The notes: generated from the sequence alone by a model not told the origin. DNA of 15,698 bases from an uncultured Anaerolineaceae bacterium (GCA_937967805.1 CALBTC010000286.1:1-15698), one strand, 5' to 3'. Positions 1 to 7,469 are shown, numbered from the stretch's first letter. Program-made: numbers and translations.

Positions 1-53
1 TTTCGCCCGATGATTACAAAGCCAGATTGGAAGAGGAATTACGCAACAGGTAA
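1..53 (+). CDS. C-terminal end of a probable CcmH-like cytochrome c biogenesis protein (partial)
   Basis: Only the last 16 codons are present, read from position 3 to the TAA at 51-53, giving a tail SPDDYKARLEEELRNR. The stop lies 5 bases before the ATG of the CcmG-like gene, so the two are almost certainly co-transcribed. The charged helical tail resembles the short C-terminal helices that follow the membrane segment of CcmH/CycL-type proteins, and also the CcmI-like helical modules in the next genes. The CcmH identity comes mainly from its place directly before a CcmG-like gene. The visible residues alone cannot prove it. Confidence 0.5.
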   Translation, partial: SPDDYKARLEEELRNR

Positions 54-58
54 AAATC

Positions 59-646
59 ATGAGTGATATTACAAATGTGGATGTGATGGAACAGCCGCAA
101 AAATCAAGTCGCAGTCCGCTTAGCATCATTGTGTGGATAGTAGTGCTGGGCTTGTTGGCCGTGCTGGGTTGGGGCCTGGTGCAAAGCAGCGCCCCCCGCC
201 CCGAAGTTGGCGAAATGGCCCCTGCCTTCAACCTGGAATTTTTTGAAGGATATGAATGGAATGGCAAAACGGCCGTTTCCTTCGATGAGATGCAGGGCCA
301 AATTCTAGTTGTAAACTTCTGGGCTTCCTGGTGCATCGAATGCCGCGCCGAAACGCCGGAACTAGAAGCCGCCTGGCAAAAATATGCCGATCAAGGTGTT
401 CTGGTTGTGGGCGTAGCTTACTCTGATGTGGAGCCAAACTCCATTGCCTATATGGAGGAGTTCAACGTTTCCTTCCCCCACGCCCCTGATTTAGGCACCA
501 GTATTTCTAATGATTACAAGATCACCGGCGTGCCGGAAACGTTCATCATTGATCAAAATGGCGAAATTGCCCATGTACAAATTGGCCCTATCAGCGGCAG
601 AACACTGGATGAAGTGATCGGTCGATTACTAGCAGAGAAAGGCTGA
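59..646 (+). CDS. Membrane-anchored thioredoxin-like protein, CcmG/ResA/TlpA type
   Basis: Thiol-disulfide oxidoreductase expected to act outside the cytoplasmic membrane, reducing the cysteine pair of apocytochrome c before heme attachment. The 195-residue protein has a short cytoplasmic N-terminus, one membrane segment at about residues 21-41, then a thioredoxin fold. The redox motif WCIEC gives C92 and C95, preceded by the typical NFWASW strand. The GVPETFIID stretch at about 157-165 supplies the cis-proline loop of this family. Length fits CcmG/ResA/DsbE. It lies between a probable CcmH tail and a CcmI-like gene, with gaps of 5 and 15 bases, so an operon is likely. The ATG at 59 is chosen because it follows the upstream stop directly and leaves a complete membrane anchor. 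A generic TlpA-like role is the alternative. Confidence 0.9.
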   Translation: MSDITNVDVMEQPQKSSRSPLSIIVWIVVLGLLAVLGWGLVQSSAPRPEVGEMAPAFNLEFFEGYEWNGKTAVSFDEMQGQILVVNFWASWCIECRAETPELEAAWQKYADQGVLVVGVAYSDVEPNSIAYMEEFNVSFPHAPDLGTSISNDYKITGVPETFIIDQNGEIAHVQIGPISGRTLDEVIGRLLAEKG

Positions 647-661
647 TTAAAGAAGATTATT

Positions 662-1198
662 ATGGCTATTGGTTCAATATTACTAGGCGTTGCGCTGCTG
701 GCTTTGGTGGGCTTGTTTGTGGCCCGCCCCTTTTTGCGCACGCATGATGGTGAAGCTGCCCTGACAGAGCAGCAGCTTTTATTGGAAGAGAAAGAGCATT
801 TGCTGGATCAAATCCAGGCGCTGGATTTTGATCACGAGACGGGCAAAATTCCGACCGAGGTGCATGCGTTTCAGCGCGCCAAACTGATGGAACAGGCAAC
901 GGCCGTTCTGCAGGCAATTGATGCCGCCGGTGGCGCACCCCAACTTGCGCCGGCATCGGATGAAGATGCTGTGGATGTGGACATTGAAATTGAAGCGGCT
1001 ATTGCCCGGATGCGCCGGCAGCGTGGCCAAAAAACGGCTCCGCCAGCGTCCGCTCCGGCATCGACCACGGTGGCGGCCCCGGCCAACGGCCATGCCCGTT
1101 TTTGTCCGCAATGTGGCACACCAACCGACCCCGGCGATAAATTCTGCGCCCACTGCGGGCATAATCTAACCCTGAAGACATCTACAAAAACTGCGTGA
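662..1198 (+). CDS. Membrane-anchored CcmI-like protein with C-terminal double zinc ribbon motif
   Basis: A 178-residue protein with one N-terminal membrane segment (about residues 4-22) followed by Arg-containing residues, which suggests a cytoplasmic C-terminal part. Residues about 36-88 form a charged helical hairpin (LLEEKEHLLDQIQALDFDHETGK...) that closely resembles the soluble start of CcmI/CycH-type cytochrome c biogenesis proteins. An acidic and Ala/Pro-rich linker leads to a zinc ribbon at the end: C148-x2-C151 and C162-x2-C165. The TPR part of classical CcmI is missing, so this is a short, zinc-ribbon version. It starts 15 bases after the CcmG-like gene and ends 6 bases before the cytochrome gene, placing it inside the same operon. 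A role in bringing heme-maturation partners together is inference. Confidence 0.8.
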   Translation: MAIGSILLGVALLALVGLFVARPFLRTHDGEAALTEQQLLLEEKEHLLDQIQALDFDHETGKIPTEVHAFQRAKLMEQATAVLQAIDAAGGAPQLAPASDEDAVDVDIEIEAAIARMRRQRGQKTAPPASAPASTTVAAPANGHARFCPQCGTPTDPGDKFCAHCGHNLTLKTSTKTA

Positions 1199-1204
1199 GA
1201 AAAT

Positions 1205-3043
1205 ATGATAAAGCGTAAATTATTTGGTTCAGCAAAGCTGCATTTGCTGGCAGTTTTAGCTGCCATGGTTCTTGCTTTAACCGGCCTATTCCTCAAGACC
1301 ACCCCCTCTACAACCGCACAAGATATGCCGCTGCCCATCGCGCCGCCGGACGCCGAAGCGGGTTTGGCAATTTACAATGTGCGCTGTGTGGTTTGCCATG
1401 GCGAGATGGGAGATGGCCAGGGACCCCAGGCGCTTCAGGCAGGCTTGGAGCCAACGGCATTTTCAGATCCGAGTTACAAGCTGACGGCCGTTCCCCCGAC
1501 CATGTTCGACGCCATCAGCAACGGCAATTTAGCCGCCGGGATGCCCCCCTTTGGCCAGGCCAGCAGCGATCCGCTCAACGACGCCGACATCTGGAACCTG
1601 GTTGCCCTGGCCTACAGCTACAGCACCCGCCCCGATGACATAGCCGCCGGCGAGGCGCTGGCTGCCGAACTGGAGGCCGATGTGGAAAGCTGGCCCGGCC
1701 TGGATTACTGGTTTAGCCGCAGCAACGAGATGATTCTGGCAGAGCTGGAGAGCGTAGATATTTTGGGTGTGGATGTGAGTGGCTTGTCTGACGAGGAGAA
1801 GCTGGCCTTGATCGATTACGGCCGTTCCCGCCACTACACCTACACCGATCCACTGGCTGCTTTTGCCCCGGTTGAACTGGCCACCATTAACGGTACGGTC
1901 ATTAACGGCAGCACCAACGAGCCGATTACCGAAGGCGAGGTGCGCCTGCGGGCTTTCACCGTGCAGTTGGAGGAGATGTATTCTGAGACCAAGCCCATCA
2001 ATGAAGATGGCAGCTTTGAATTCCAGGTGGAAGACGTGCCGGCTGACTGGGTCTTTTTGGCCGATGTGGCTTACGGCGATCTCACCTTCAACAGCAACGC
2101 CGTCCAGGTATCTAATGCCGAACCGCAAGCCCAAATGCCTCTGTTTGTTTACGACACCACCACGGACCCGTCTGTCATCGCCATCGACCGGCTGCACATG
2201 ATTCTCACCTTCGCTGAGGGCCGCCTGATGGTTTCGGAACTGTACGTGTTTAGCAATTTGGCAACGGCCGTTTTTGTCGGTGAAAGCGGCGATTTTAACG
2301 AAGGAACGGTTGAGGTGGGCGTGCCTGCCGGGGCCGAAAATGTCGGTTTTCAGCGTGGCTTTGGCACCTCGTTAGACAGCTTCATTCCGGCAACCGAATT
2401 CATTCAAACCGGCACCGGCTGGGCCGATACCGTTCCGCTGCGCCCCGGTTCCGGCGGCCTGAACCTGCTGGTCAGCTACGATCTGCCCTATGACGATGGC
2501 CTGATGCTGGCCCATCCCCTGGAGTACCCGGTGACCAGCGCCAGCGTCATCATGGCTGATGCCGGCGTTACCATCACCGGTGAGAGCTGGGTGTCGCAGG
2601 GGGCACAGGCAACCGGCAGCGGCTCTTTTGTTAGTTATGTCAATACTGAGCTGGCGACTGCCGATGCCCTTAACCTGACGCTGGACGGCCGTCCCACCCA
2701 AGTTACCGATGTAGCCGGTAATACCTTGCCGGTGCGCAATCAGACCACAGAACTGATCGTTGGTGGCGTGGCCCTGGCGGCCATGTTGGCCGTCGGATTC
2801 TTCCTGGTGCAGCGTTGGCGCACTCCTGCGGCCCAAACGGATTCGGTGACAATGAGCCAGCCGCCCGCTGCCGCTCCTGCCCCACGCCGTAAACCAGCTC
2901 CATCCCCCAGCGATGACAAAACGGCGCTGCTGCAAGCGTTGGCCGAATTAGACGACGCATATGAAGCCGGCGAGATAGAGGAAGAGGAATATCAACAGCA
3001 GCGGCAAGAATTGAAGCGCCGGTTAACGGCCGTCTGGCAATAA
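1205..3043 (+). CDS. Membrane-anchored mono-heme cytochrome c with carboxypeptidase-regulatory-like domain and CcmI-like tail
   Basis: A 612-residue protein exposed outside the membrane. An N-terminal hydrophobic segment (about 13-30) acts as a signal or anchor. A class I cytochrome c domain follows, with the heme site C61-V-V-C64-H65 and a likely distal ligand M113 in GMPPF. Near 215-330 is a beta-sandwich resembling the carboxypeptidase regulatory domain (ATINGTVINGS... with D/G turns). Most of the region to about 510 is beta-rich and not assigned. A second membrane segment (about 517-536) is followed by QRWR, so the tail is cytoplasmic. That tail ends in an acidic helical hairpin (about 570-610) like the one in the preceding CcmI-like gene. 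Electron transfer at the membrane surface is inferred from the heme motif, and the redox partner is unknown. The gap to the gene before it is 6 bases, consistent with one operon. Confidence 0.85.
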   Translation: MIKRKLFGSAKLHLLAVLAAMVLALTGLFLKTTPSTTAQDMPLPIAPPDAEAGLAIYNVRCVVCHGEMGDGQGPQALQAGLEPTAFSDPSYKLTAVPPTMFDAISNGNLAAGMPPFGQASSDPLNDADIWNLVALAYSYSTRPDDIAAGEALAAELEADVESWPGLDYWFSRSNEMILAELESVDILGVDVSGLSDEEKLALIDYGRSRHYTYTDPLAAFAPVELATINGTVINGSTNEPITEGEVRLRAFTVQLEEMYSETKPINEDGSFEFQVEDVPADWVFLADVAYGDLTFNSNAVQVSNAEPQAQMPLFVYDTTTDPSVIAIDRLHMILTFAEGRLMVSELYVFSNLATAVFVGESGDFNEGTVEVGVPAGAENVGFQRGFGTSLDSFIPATEFIQTGTGWADTVPLRPGSGGLNLLVSYDLPYDDGLMLAHPLEYPVTSASVIMADAGVTITGESWVSQGAQATGSGSFVSYVNTELATADALNLTLDGRPTQVTDVAGNTLPVRNQTTELIVGGVALAAMLAVGFFLVQRWRTPAAQTDSVTMSQPPAAAPAPRRKPAPSPSDDKTALLQALAELDDAYEAGEIEEEEYQQQRQELKRRLTAVWQ

Positions 3044-3078
3044 ACGCATTCATCAGGCACACTGAGAAAAAGCAAGCG

Positions 3079-3142
3079 TTATCAACAGATTTCGCAGATT
3101 GGAAAGATTTATTTTATCTGTTTAATCTGCTGAATCTTTGAT
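3079..3142. repeat. CAGATT-rich imperfect inverted repeat, copy 1
   Basis: The left arm ATCAACAGATTTCGCAGATT and a right arm around ATCTGTTTAATCTGCTGAAT are imperfect reverse complements, separated by an AT-rich spacer. The building block CAGATT recurs at a step of about 9-10 bases. It fills most of the 112-base gap between the cytochrome gene and the EthD-like gene, ending just before the latter's start. Two relatives lie at 7267-7341 and 11777-11823. It could act as a transcript-end hairpin for the operon to its left, but it has no T-run of classical form, so an interspersed repeat is the safer call. Confidence 0.65.
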
Positions 3143-3155
3143 TTTGGGTTATTTC

Positions 3156-3476
3156 ATGTACAAATTTGTCACCATTTACCGCCGCGTTGATGACGAGGAG
3201 ATGCTGGAACAATTTTTCAACCAGACCCATCTGCCGCTGGCGGAGCAGTTGCCAGGGCTGGTACGGCGCGAAGTGAGCCGCATCGCCCACAAGCCAGGTG
3301 GCGAATCCCGCTTTCACCTGATGTTTGAGCTGTATTTCACGTCCAAAGTGAGTTTCGAAGCGGCAATGGCCACTCCCATTGGCGTACAGCTCATCGAAGC
3401 GCTCACCCCCTGGGCCGAGGCTAAAATCATTACCTGGTTCTTTGCCGATGCGTTTAACGAAGTTATGAGTCGTTAA
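3156..3476 (+). CDS. EthD-like small protein (dimeric alpha-beta barrel)
   Basis: A 106-residue protein beginning MYKFVTIYRR with the pattern typical of EthD-family ferredoxin-like barrels: a first strand, a helix carrying the F-x-x-x-H-x-P-L segment (about 21-28, FFNQTHLPLAEQL), then FELYF and a C-terminal WFF strand. The family includes proteins near degradation and polyketide pathways, but most members have no known reaction and none is claimed here. The ATG at 3156 is preferred over an in-frame TTG at 3138 because the shorter form begins at the conserved first strand and the upstream codons lie next to repeat DNA. Its stop overlaps that of the convergent kelch gene by 4 bases. Confidence 0.8.
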   Translation: MYKFVTIYRRVDDEEMLEQFFNQTHLPLAEQLPGLVRREVSRIAHKPGGESRFHLMFELYFTSKVSFEAAMATPIGVQLIEALTPWAEAKIITWFFADAFNEVMSR

Positions 3477-4879
3477 GGGCCGCCGCTTTCTACCGGGGCG
3501 ATGGGGATAAAGGTCTGGTAAGCCAGCGGGCGGTAGACAAAGGTTTCGGCCGAAGCCTGGGTGCCGCGCATCCCCCCCACAGCATAAATGTTCGTCTCGA
3601 TGTTGGTGATGCCCAGATGGCTCCAGCCAGGCTGCTCGTCCAGGGGCGGCGTGTTGATCACCGACCATTGATCGGCGTCGGGATTGTAGGATTCGCTGTA
3701 GGTGATCGATTCCTGGCTAAAGGCACCACCGCCAAACAGATACAGTTTGTTGAACACACCTGCGGCGCTGGCTCCAGCACGGGGCAGCAAGGTATCGGCG
3801 CAGCTGTGCCAACTGCCGCCAGTCACAGTGGGTTCGTCGCCAGGCGTGGCAGGGTCAAAGAAGGCGCATTCGCTTAACGGCCGTTCCCCATCATACCCGC
3901 CCACCACGTACAACTTGCCTTTAACCACACCGCCCGCGGCAAAAGCGCGTGCCATCGGCATGTCGGGCAATATTTGCCAACTGTTGGCTACCGGATCAAA
4001 ACGGTAAGCGTCTGCCAGGTAGGTTTCTCCATCCCAACCGCCAAACAAATAAATAAAGCTGCCGTCCGAGAGTACCAGCGCGCCAGAAACGGCCGTGGGC
4101 AGCGGCGTGGCCAGGCGCCAACTGTCATTGGCCGGACTGTACACTTCCACCACATTGGTCGGCTCGTCATTGGCCAGCTTGCCACCGGGGATATAAATCT
4201 CACCAAACAGCTCGGTGCCGCTGATTTCGGTAACGGCCGTCGGCTTGGCCGTGCCTTCCCGCCAGGCAAGTTCAGACGTTTGCAGGATCAAAACGGTGTT
4301 GGTGATACCCGCTTCCGTTTCACCCCCAATCAGGTACAAATTGAGTCCACTACCGACGAGCGCCATGTTGGTGCGGGCAGCAGGCAGCGGACGGCTTTGC
4401 AGCCAATCGTTGGTGATGGCCGTTTCGGCAAAAGGTTCCGGTGTAGGCATTGGATTGTTAGCTTCGTCAAACGCCTGGTATGCCAGGAAGACGGCGGCTA
4501 GCAGCACAGCCAACATTAAACCAACCAGGGCAATGCGTCGTGGCAAGAAGGCAGGACGGGGGGCGGGTTCGGTTTGGTGTATGGTTGGTGGGATAGAGGG
4601 GGTAACGGCCGTTTCTGATTCAGCAACCGGTTCGGGCTCGGAATCATTATTTTCCGTCGTGATGCCTTCAAGGGTCACAAGACCCTGTTGCAAAGCGGCC
4701 GTCGTGGCTTCCGTGCGCGAATTAACATCCAGTTTGGTGTAAATATTGCGCAGATGCACCTTCACTGTATTTTCGCTAATCACTAAGGTAGCGGCGATTT
4801 CTTTGTTGCCAGCGCCATCAATGACACATTGCAGAACCTCGAGTTCCCGGTCGCTGAGCGCTTCACCTTTTTCAGCCAT
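3473..4879 (-). CDS. Membrane-tethered LuxR-type HTH protein with extracytoplasmic six-bladed kelch propeller
   Basis: A 468-residue one-component regulator candidate. Residues about 7-60 are a LuxR/GerE winged HTH (LSDRELEVLQ..., NKEIA, SENTVKVHL, KLDVNSRTEA), close to the family consensus including the recognition helix. A Glu/Pro-rich linker is followed by R114-R115 and one membrane segment (about 116-135), which puts the HTH in the cytoplasm and the rest outside. The outer part has six Gly-Gly kelch signatures (GG at about 185, 232, 280, 327, 383 and 435), enough for a full six-bladed beta-propeller. By analogy with ToxR/CadC proteins an outer ligand could control DNA binding, but here the HTH is of LuxR type. 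A -10 hexamer lies 7 bases before the ATG. Target genes and ligand are unknown. Confidence 0.88.
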   Translation of the reverse strand: MAEKGEALSDRELEVLQCVIDGAGNKEIAATLVISENTVKVHLRNIYTKLDVNSRTEATTAALQQGLVTLEGITTENNDSEPEPVAESETAVTPSIPPTIHQTEPAPRPAFLPRRIALVGLMLAVLLAAVFLAYQAFDEANNPMPTPEPFAETAITNDWLQSRPLPAARTNMALVGSGLNLYLIGGETEAGITNTVLILQTSELAWREGTAKPTAVTEISGTELFGEIYIPGGKLANDEPTNVVEVYSPANDSWRLATPLPTAVSGALVLSDGSFIYLFGGWDGETYLADAYRFDPVANSWQILPDMPMARAFAAGGVVKGKLYVVGGYDGERPLSECAFFDPATPGDEPTVTGGSWHSCADTLLPRAGASAAGVFNKLYLFGGGAFSQESITYSESYNPDADQWSVINTPPLDEQPGWSHLGITNIETNIYAVGGMRGTQASAETFVYRPLAYQTFIPIAPVESGGP

Positions 4880-4887
4880 GAATAAAA

Positions 4888-4893
4888 TTATAC
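4888..4893 (-). promoter_or_regulatory. -10 element of the HTH/kelch gene, leaderless arrangement
   Basis: On the minus strand the hexamer is a perfect TATAAT, followed by only 7 bases (TTTATTC) before the ATG of the HTH/kelch gene. The transcript would then start at or next to the A of the ATG. No Shine-Dalgarno sequence is present in this gap. A convincing -35 hexamer at 16-18 bases upstream is not seen. Confidence 0.5.
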
Positions 4894-4910
4894 AATGATT
4901 ATGACTACAC

Positions 4911-4971
4911 AGACCCGAAGGATTTTGCCTTAAGTCAGATAACTTTTCAGAACATCAAACCCTTCGGGTCT
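4911..4971. repeat. Perfect 11-bp inverted repeat with 39-base spacer
   Basis: AGACCCGAAGG at 4911-4921 is exactly mirrored by CCTTCGGGTCT at 4961-4971. It sits between the stop of the TPR-like gene and the start of the HTH/kelch gene, both on the minus strand. It covers the region about 20-80 bases upstream of the latter's -10 element. It could be an operator, a terminator of the upstream gene, or an interspersed palindromic repeat. The long spacer and lack of a T-run argue against a classical terminator. The other 60 bases of this gap show nothing else beyond the -10 element. Confidence 0.65.
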
Positions 4972-5002
4972 CTCTGGCAAAACCTGTATAGCTACCTATG
5001 AT

Positions 5003-6067
5003 TTATGGAGCTTCTGGTGTCTCCGTAGGTAATACAAAAGGTTCTCCCACAAATGGAGCGGTGTCCGTAATGGGCACCGTATCGGTAATAGGTTCTGAAG
5101 GCGTGGGCGTGGCCAAAAGACAGTTTTCCTGAGCCTCGGTGCGTTTATTGTTTAATTCAGCCGTTGTCTGGTAGCTGCTTGCCTCGTCGTACAAATTTTG
5201 CGCCGGGCACCAATCCTGGGCAAAGGCGTACTGGTCTCCCAAAGAAACCAGGGCCGTAAAAAGATGATCGCAGGACGATTGGTAAAATGGCGCTGCCAGA
5301 CACAAATCCCGAAAATAATAAGCCGATGCGTCCCAATTGACCCCGTAAAACGAGATGCCTTGCGTATAAAGCTCGGCCCACGTCTGGTAATCGCGCGCCG
5401 ATTGGGGTAAATTTCCCAGCCGCTGAGCCTGCGTCAAATAATAGATGCCCAGCTCCACCTTCTCCCCGGTAATGAGGTCCAATCCATAATTCATGTAGAC
5501 ATCATAAAGCAGTTGGTCGGTTTCTTCCCGCTCGAAGCTGGGGAACTGCTGCTGAAAGGCAATGAGGGCGGGCAGGGCTTCTTCCCAATATTTGGTGGCT
5601 ACCAGGCGCTGAATGCGCAGCAGTTCATCGCTGGGGCTGCCGATGGAGCCGGGCGTGGCGGTAGGCAGTCTGGTTGAGGCAGGGGTGACGGTAACGGCCG
5701 TTACCGGCGTCGGTTCCGGCGTGGCGCCAATGCCGGCCAATGCCTGCTCTTGCAGTAACAGCGCCTGGGTCGAACCGGAATCCCGCTCCAGCACCCATTC
5801 CAGCCGCGTCAGCGCCAGCTGGTAATTGCCCTGGGCAATATTTTCTTCTGCCAGGGTGATTTGCCGCTCTAGCTGGGCAAGCTGCTTGTCTTGCAGCGCC
5901 TGCTGTCCGCTCTGCCAGCCCAAAAAGGCAACCAGCAAAAACCAGCCAACCAGCACCGAAAAAATGATCAGCAGCAACCCGGCAATACGCACCGACCGCC
6001 GCTTTTTTCGCGGCGGTGTGGTTGATTGCTCATTGGGTTCGCTTGCTTGAGGTACAGCATCACTCAT
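5003..6067 (-). CDS. Membrane-anchored protein with TPR-like helical repeats, unknown function
   Basis: Not recognised as a named family. The 354-residue protein has a polar N-terminus, a basic patch (RKKRR at about 20-24), and one membrane segment (about 28-50), so most of it should lie outside the membrane. Residues about 55-112 are helical and TPR-like (IAQGNYQLALTRLEWVLERD). A Thr/Pro linker (about 115-143) follows, then further helical pairs to about 318 that also look TPR-like. Four cysteines (about 256, 266, 287 and 316) lie in the outer part and may form disulfides. A second Thr/Pro/Glu-rich stretch ends the protein. A scaffold role at the envelope is inference. A -10-like hexamer 7 bases before the ATG suggests its own promoter. 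Confidence 0.75.
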   Translation of the reverse strand: MSDAVPQASEPNEQSTTPPRKKRRSVRIAGLLLIIFSVLVGWFLLVAFLGWQSGQQALQDKQLAQLERQITLAEENIAQGNYQLALTRLEWVLERDSGSTQALLLQEQALAGIGATPEPTPVTAVTVTPASTRLPTATPGSIGSPSDELLRIQRLVATKYWEEALPALIAFQQQFPSFEREETDQLLYDVYMNYGLDLITGEKVELGIYYLTQAQRLGNLPQSARDYQTWAELYTQGISFYGVNWDASAYYFRDLCLAAPFYQSSCDHLFTALVSLGDQYAFAQDWCPAQNLYDEASSYQTTAELNNKRTEAQENCLLATPTPSEPITDTVPITDTAPFVGEPFVLPTETPEAP

Positions 6068-6074
6068 GAACGGT

Positions 6075-6080
6075 AGTATA
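6075..6080 (-). promoter_or_regulatory. -10-like element of the TPR-like gene, leaderless arrangement
   Basis: The minus strand reads TATACT followed by ACCGTTC and then the ATG, a 7-base gap identical in length to that of the HTH/kelch gene. No ribosome binding site is visible. The -35 region is weak. A second TATAAC slightly upstream, with TTGATC 18 bases before it, is an alternative that would give a short leader. Confidence 0.4.
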
Positions 6081-6147
6081 CCTTATTTGTTATAGTCCTG
6101 TTTACAATTTTGGATCAATGTTAGGCTTTGGTTAATGGTTGGATTTT

Positions 6148-7260
6148 TTACAACGCTGCGTTGAGCATCTCACGATAAACTGTCACCGTTTCGCTGGCGA
6201 TTTGACTTTGGGTGTAATGGGTCAACACGCGCCGACGGCCGTTCCGTCCCAGCTCATCCCGCAGCGTGGGCGACTGCATCAAGCTGAGCAACTGTTGGTG
6301 CAGCGCCTGCTCATCCCCCTCCGGGAAGACGAGGCCCGCCTTGCCGATGACGTTGGGAATCTCGCCGCTGTTGGCCCCCACCACGGCCACCTCGCAAGCC
6401 ATCGCCTCGATGAGCACGCGGCCAAACTGCTCCTTCCAATTGGGCAGCGTGCGCGACGCCAGCACCAGCGCATCTAACTGCTGCAAGTAGCCAGGCATCT
6501 GAGCGGATGTGACCACGCCGTCAAACTGCACCCTGTCCCAGATGCCTAACTGGCGGGCGAGGTTTTCTAGGGACGGCCGTTCCGGGCCAGTTCCGGCAAT
6601 ATGCAGCCGCCACACACCGGGCAGGTTGGCCGCTGCCCTCAGCAGCAAATCGACACCTTTCTCCGGCACCAACCGCCGGTTGGCTGAGCCGATGACAAAG
6701 CCTCGCCCCGGATCGCGCTGCTCCGGCGGCTGGAACAGGGTGGCATCCACGCCAAACTGGGGAATAATGCGCAGCGGGCCACGATACCCTTTTTGCCGCC
6801 AGACGTCCGCCGCCGCCTGGTTGCCCATGATGGCGTAATCAATATTGTTTAGCACCTGTTTTTCCAGCAGATTAAAAGGAAACGGGTAGCTGCGGCGCAA
6901 ATTTTGCCAGGAAAAAAAGAGAGACTTTGCCCCCACTCGCCGCGCCTGCCGCAGCGCCAGCCAGGTTGCCAGGTTGTAAGGCTCTTCGTCGATGTGTACC
7001 ACGTCGGGGCGAACGGCCGTTAGACGCTGCTTGAGCTTAGGGAAGTAGTAGGTATGGAACTGGCCGTTAAAGCGAATTGGATCGACCAGCAGTTGATACC
7101 CTTCGGTATGGGCTCGTTCCAGCTTAACCGGGCCTGCCGGGTCATACCAGACGGGCGGTACAATTACGGTGAGCTTTACATCTTCGTGGCGGGCTATTGC
7201 CTCCAGTTTGGTCTGATACGATCCAACCAGACACGCCTTCGACAGCATCAAAACTTTCAT
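6148..7260 (-). CDS. Glycosyltransferase family 4 (GT-B fold)
   Basis: Retaining glycosyltransferase predicted to move a sugar from a nucleotide-sugar donor to a glycan or lipid acceptor at the cytoplasmic face. The 370-residue protein starts with MKVLMLSKAC, the first strand of the N-terminal Rossmann domain. HIDEEPYN lies in mid-domain. The C-terminal donor-binding domain carries RLVPEKGVDLLL (about 196-207), the IAGTGPERPSL loop, and the EX7E motif of GT4 enzymes (E277 and E285 in EQFGRVLIEA), followed by GEIPNVIG. The ATG at 7260 is preferred over an in-frame GTG at 7272, because the GTG lies inside the adjoining inverted repeat and the extra four residues are not part of the fold. It is divergent from the GT39-type gene. 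Acceptor and sugar are not known. Confidence 0.9.
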   Translation of the reverse strand: MKVLMLSKACLVGSYQTKLEAIARHEDVKLTVIVPPVWYDPAGPVKLERAHTEGYQLLVDPIRFNGQFHTYYFPKLKQRLTAVRPDVVHIDEEPYNLATWLALRQARRVGAKSLFFSWQNLRRSYPFPFNLLEKQVLNNIDYAIMGNQAAADVWRQKGYRGPLRIIPQFGVDATLFQPPEQRDPGRGFVIGSANRRLVPEKGVDLLLRAAANLPGVWRLHIAGTGPERPSLENLARQLGIWDRVQFDGVVTSAQMPGYLQQLDALVLASRTLPNWKEQFGRVLIEAMACEVAVVGANSGEIPNVIGKAGLVFPEGDEQALHQQLLSLMQSPTLRDELGRNGRRRVLTHYTQSQIASETVTVYREMLNAAL

Positions 7261-7266
7261 ACGATT

Positions 7267-7341
7267 GTCCACAGATTACGCAGATTTGCGCAGATTGCGC
7301 ACTGATTTTTTATCTGCGTAATCTGTGTAATCTGTGGATAT
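7267..7341. repeat. CAGATT-rich imperfect inverted repeat, copy 2
   Basis: The left arm starts TCCACAGATTACGCAGATTT and the right arm ends ATCTGTGTAATCTGTGGA. They are imperfect reverse complements around a T-rich centre. The block CAGATT is repeated about every 10 bases in the left arm. It lies in the 209-base divergent gap between the GT4 and GT39-type genes, starting 6 bases before the GT4 start. The rest of the gap holds the GT39 promoter. It is the longest of the three related copies in this window. Confidence 0.7.
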
Positions 7342-7414
7342 TCCTTCAAAAAATTGTTTGCCATGTATATATTTTGTGGTTTGGAAAGTTTGTTTCTCGC
7401 CCCCGCTGTGCTGG

Positions 7415-7442
7415 TTGACGCAAGAGGCTATTTTGCTATACT
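7415..7442 (+). promoter_or_regulatory. Sigma-70-type promoter for the GT39-type gene, with extended -10
   Basis: TTGACG at 7415-7420 and TATACT at 7437-7442 are separated by 16 bases. The -10 is preceded by TGC, so it also has the extended TGn motif. Transcription should start near 7449, about 20 bases before the ATG at 7470. This is the best promoter match in the window. Confidence 0.6.
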
Positions 7443-7469
7443 TGCCACGTTTTGACAAACAGGCCACTT

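Noticed and set aside
7273..7469. Attachment site or origin in the divergent gap
   Set aside because: No integrase, tRNA or DnaA-box cluster is seen. The gap is explained by the CAGATT repeat and the GT39 promoter.
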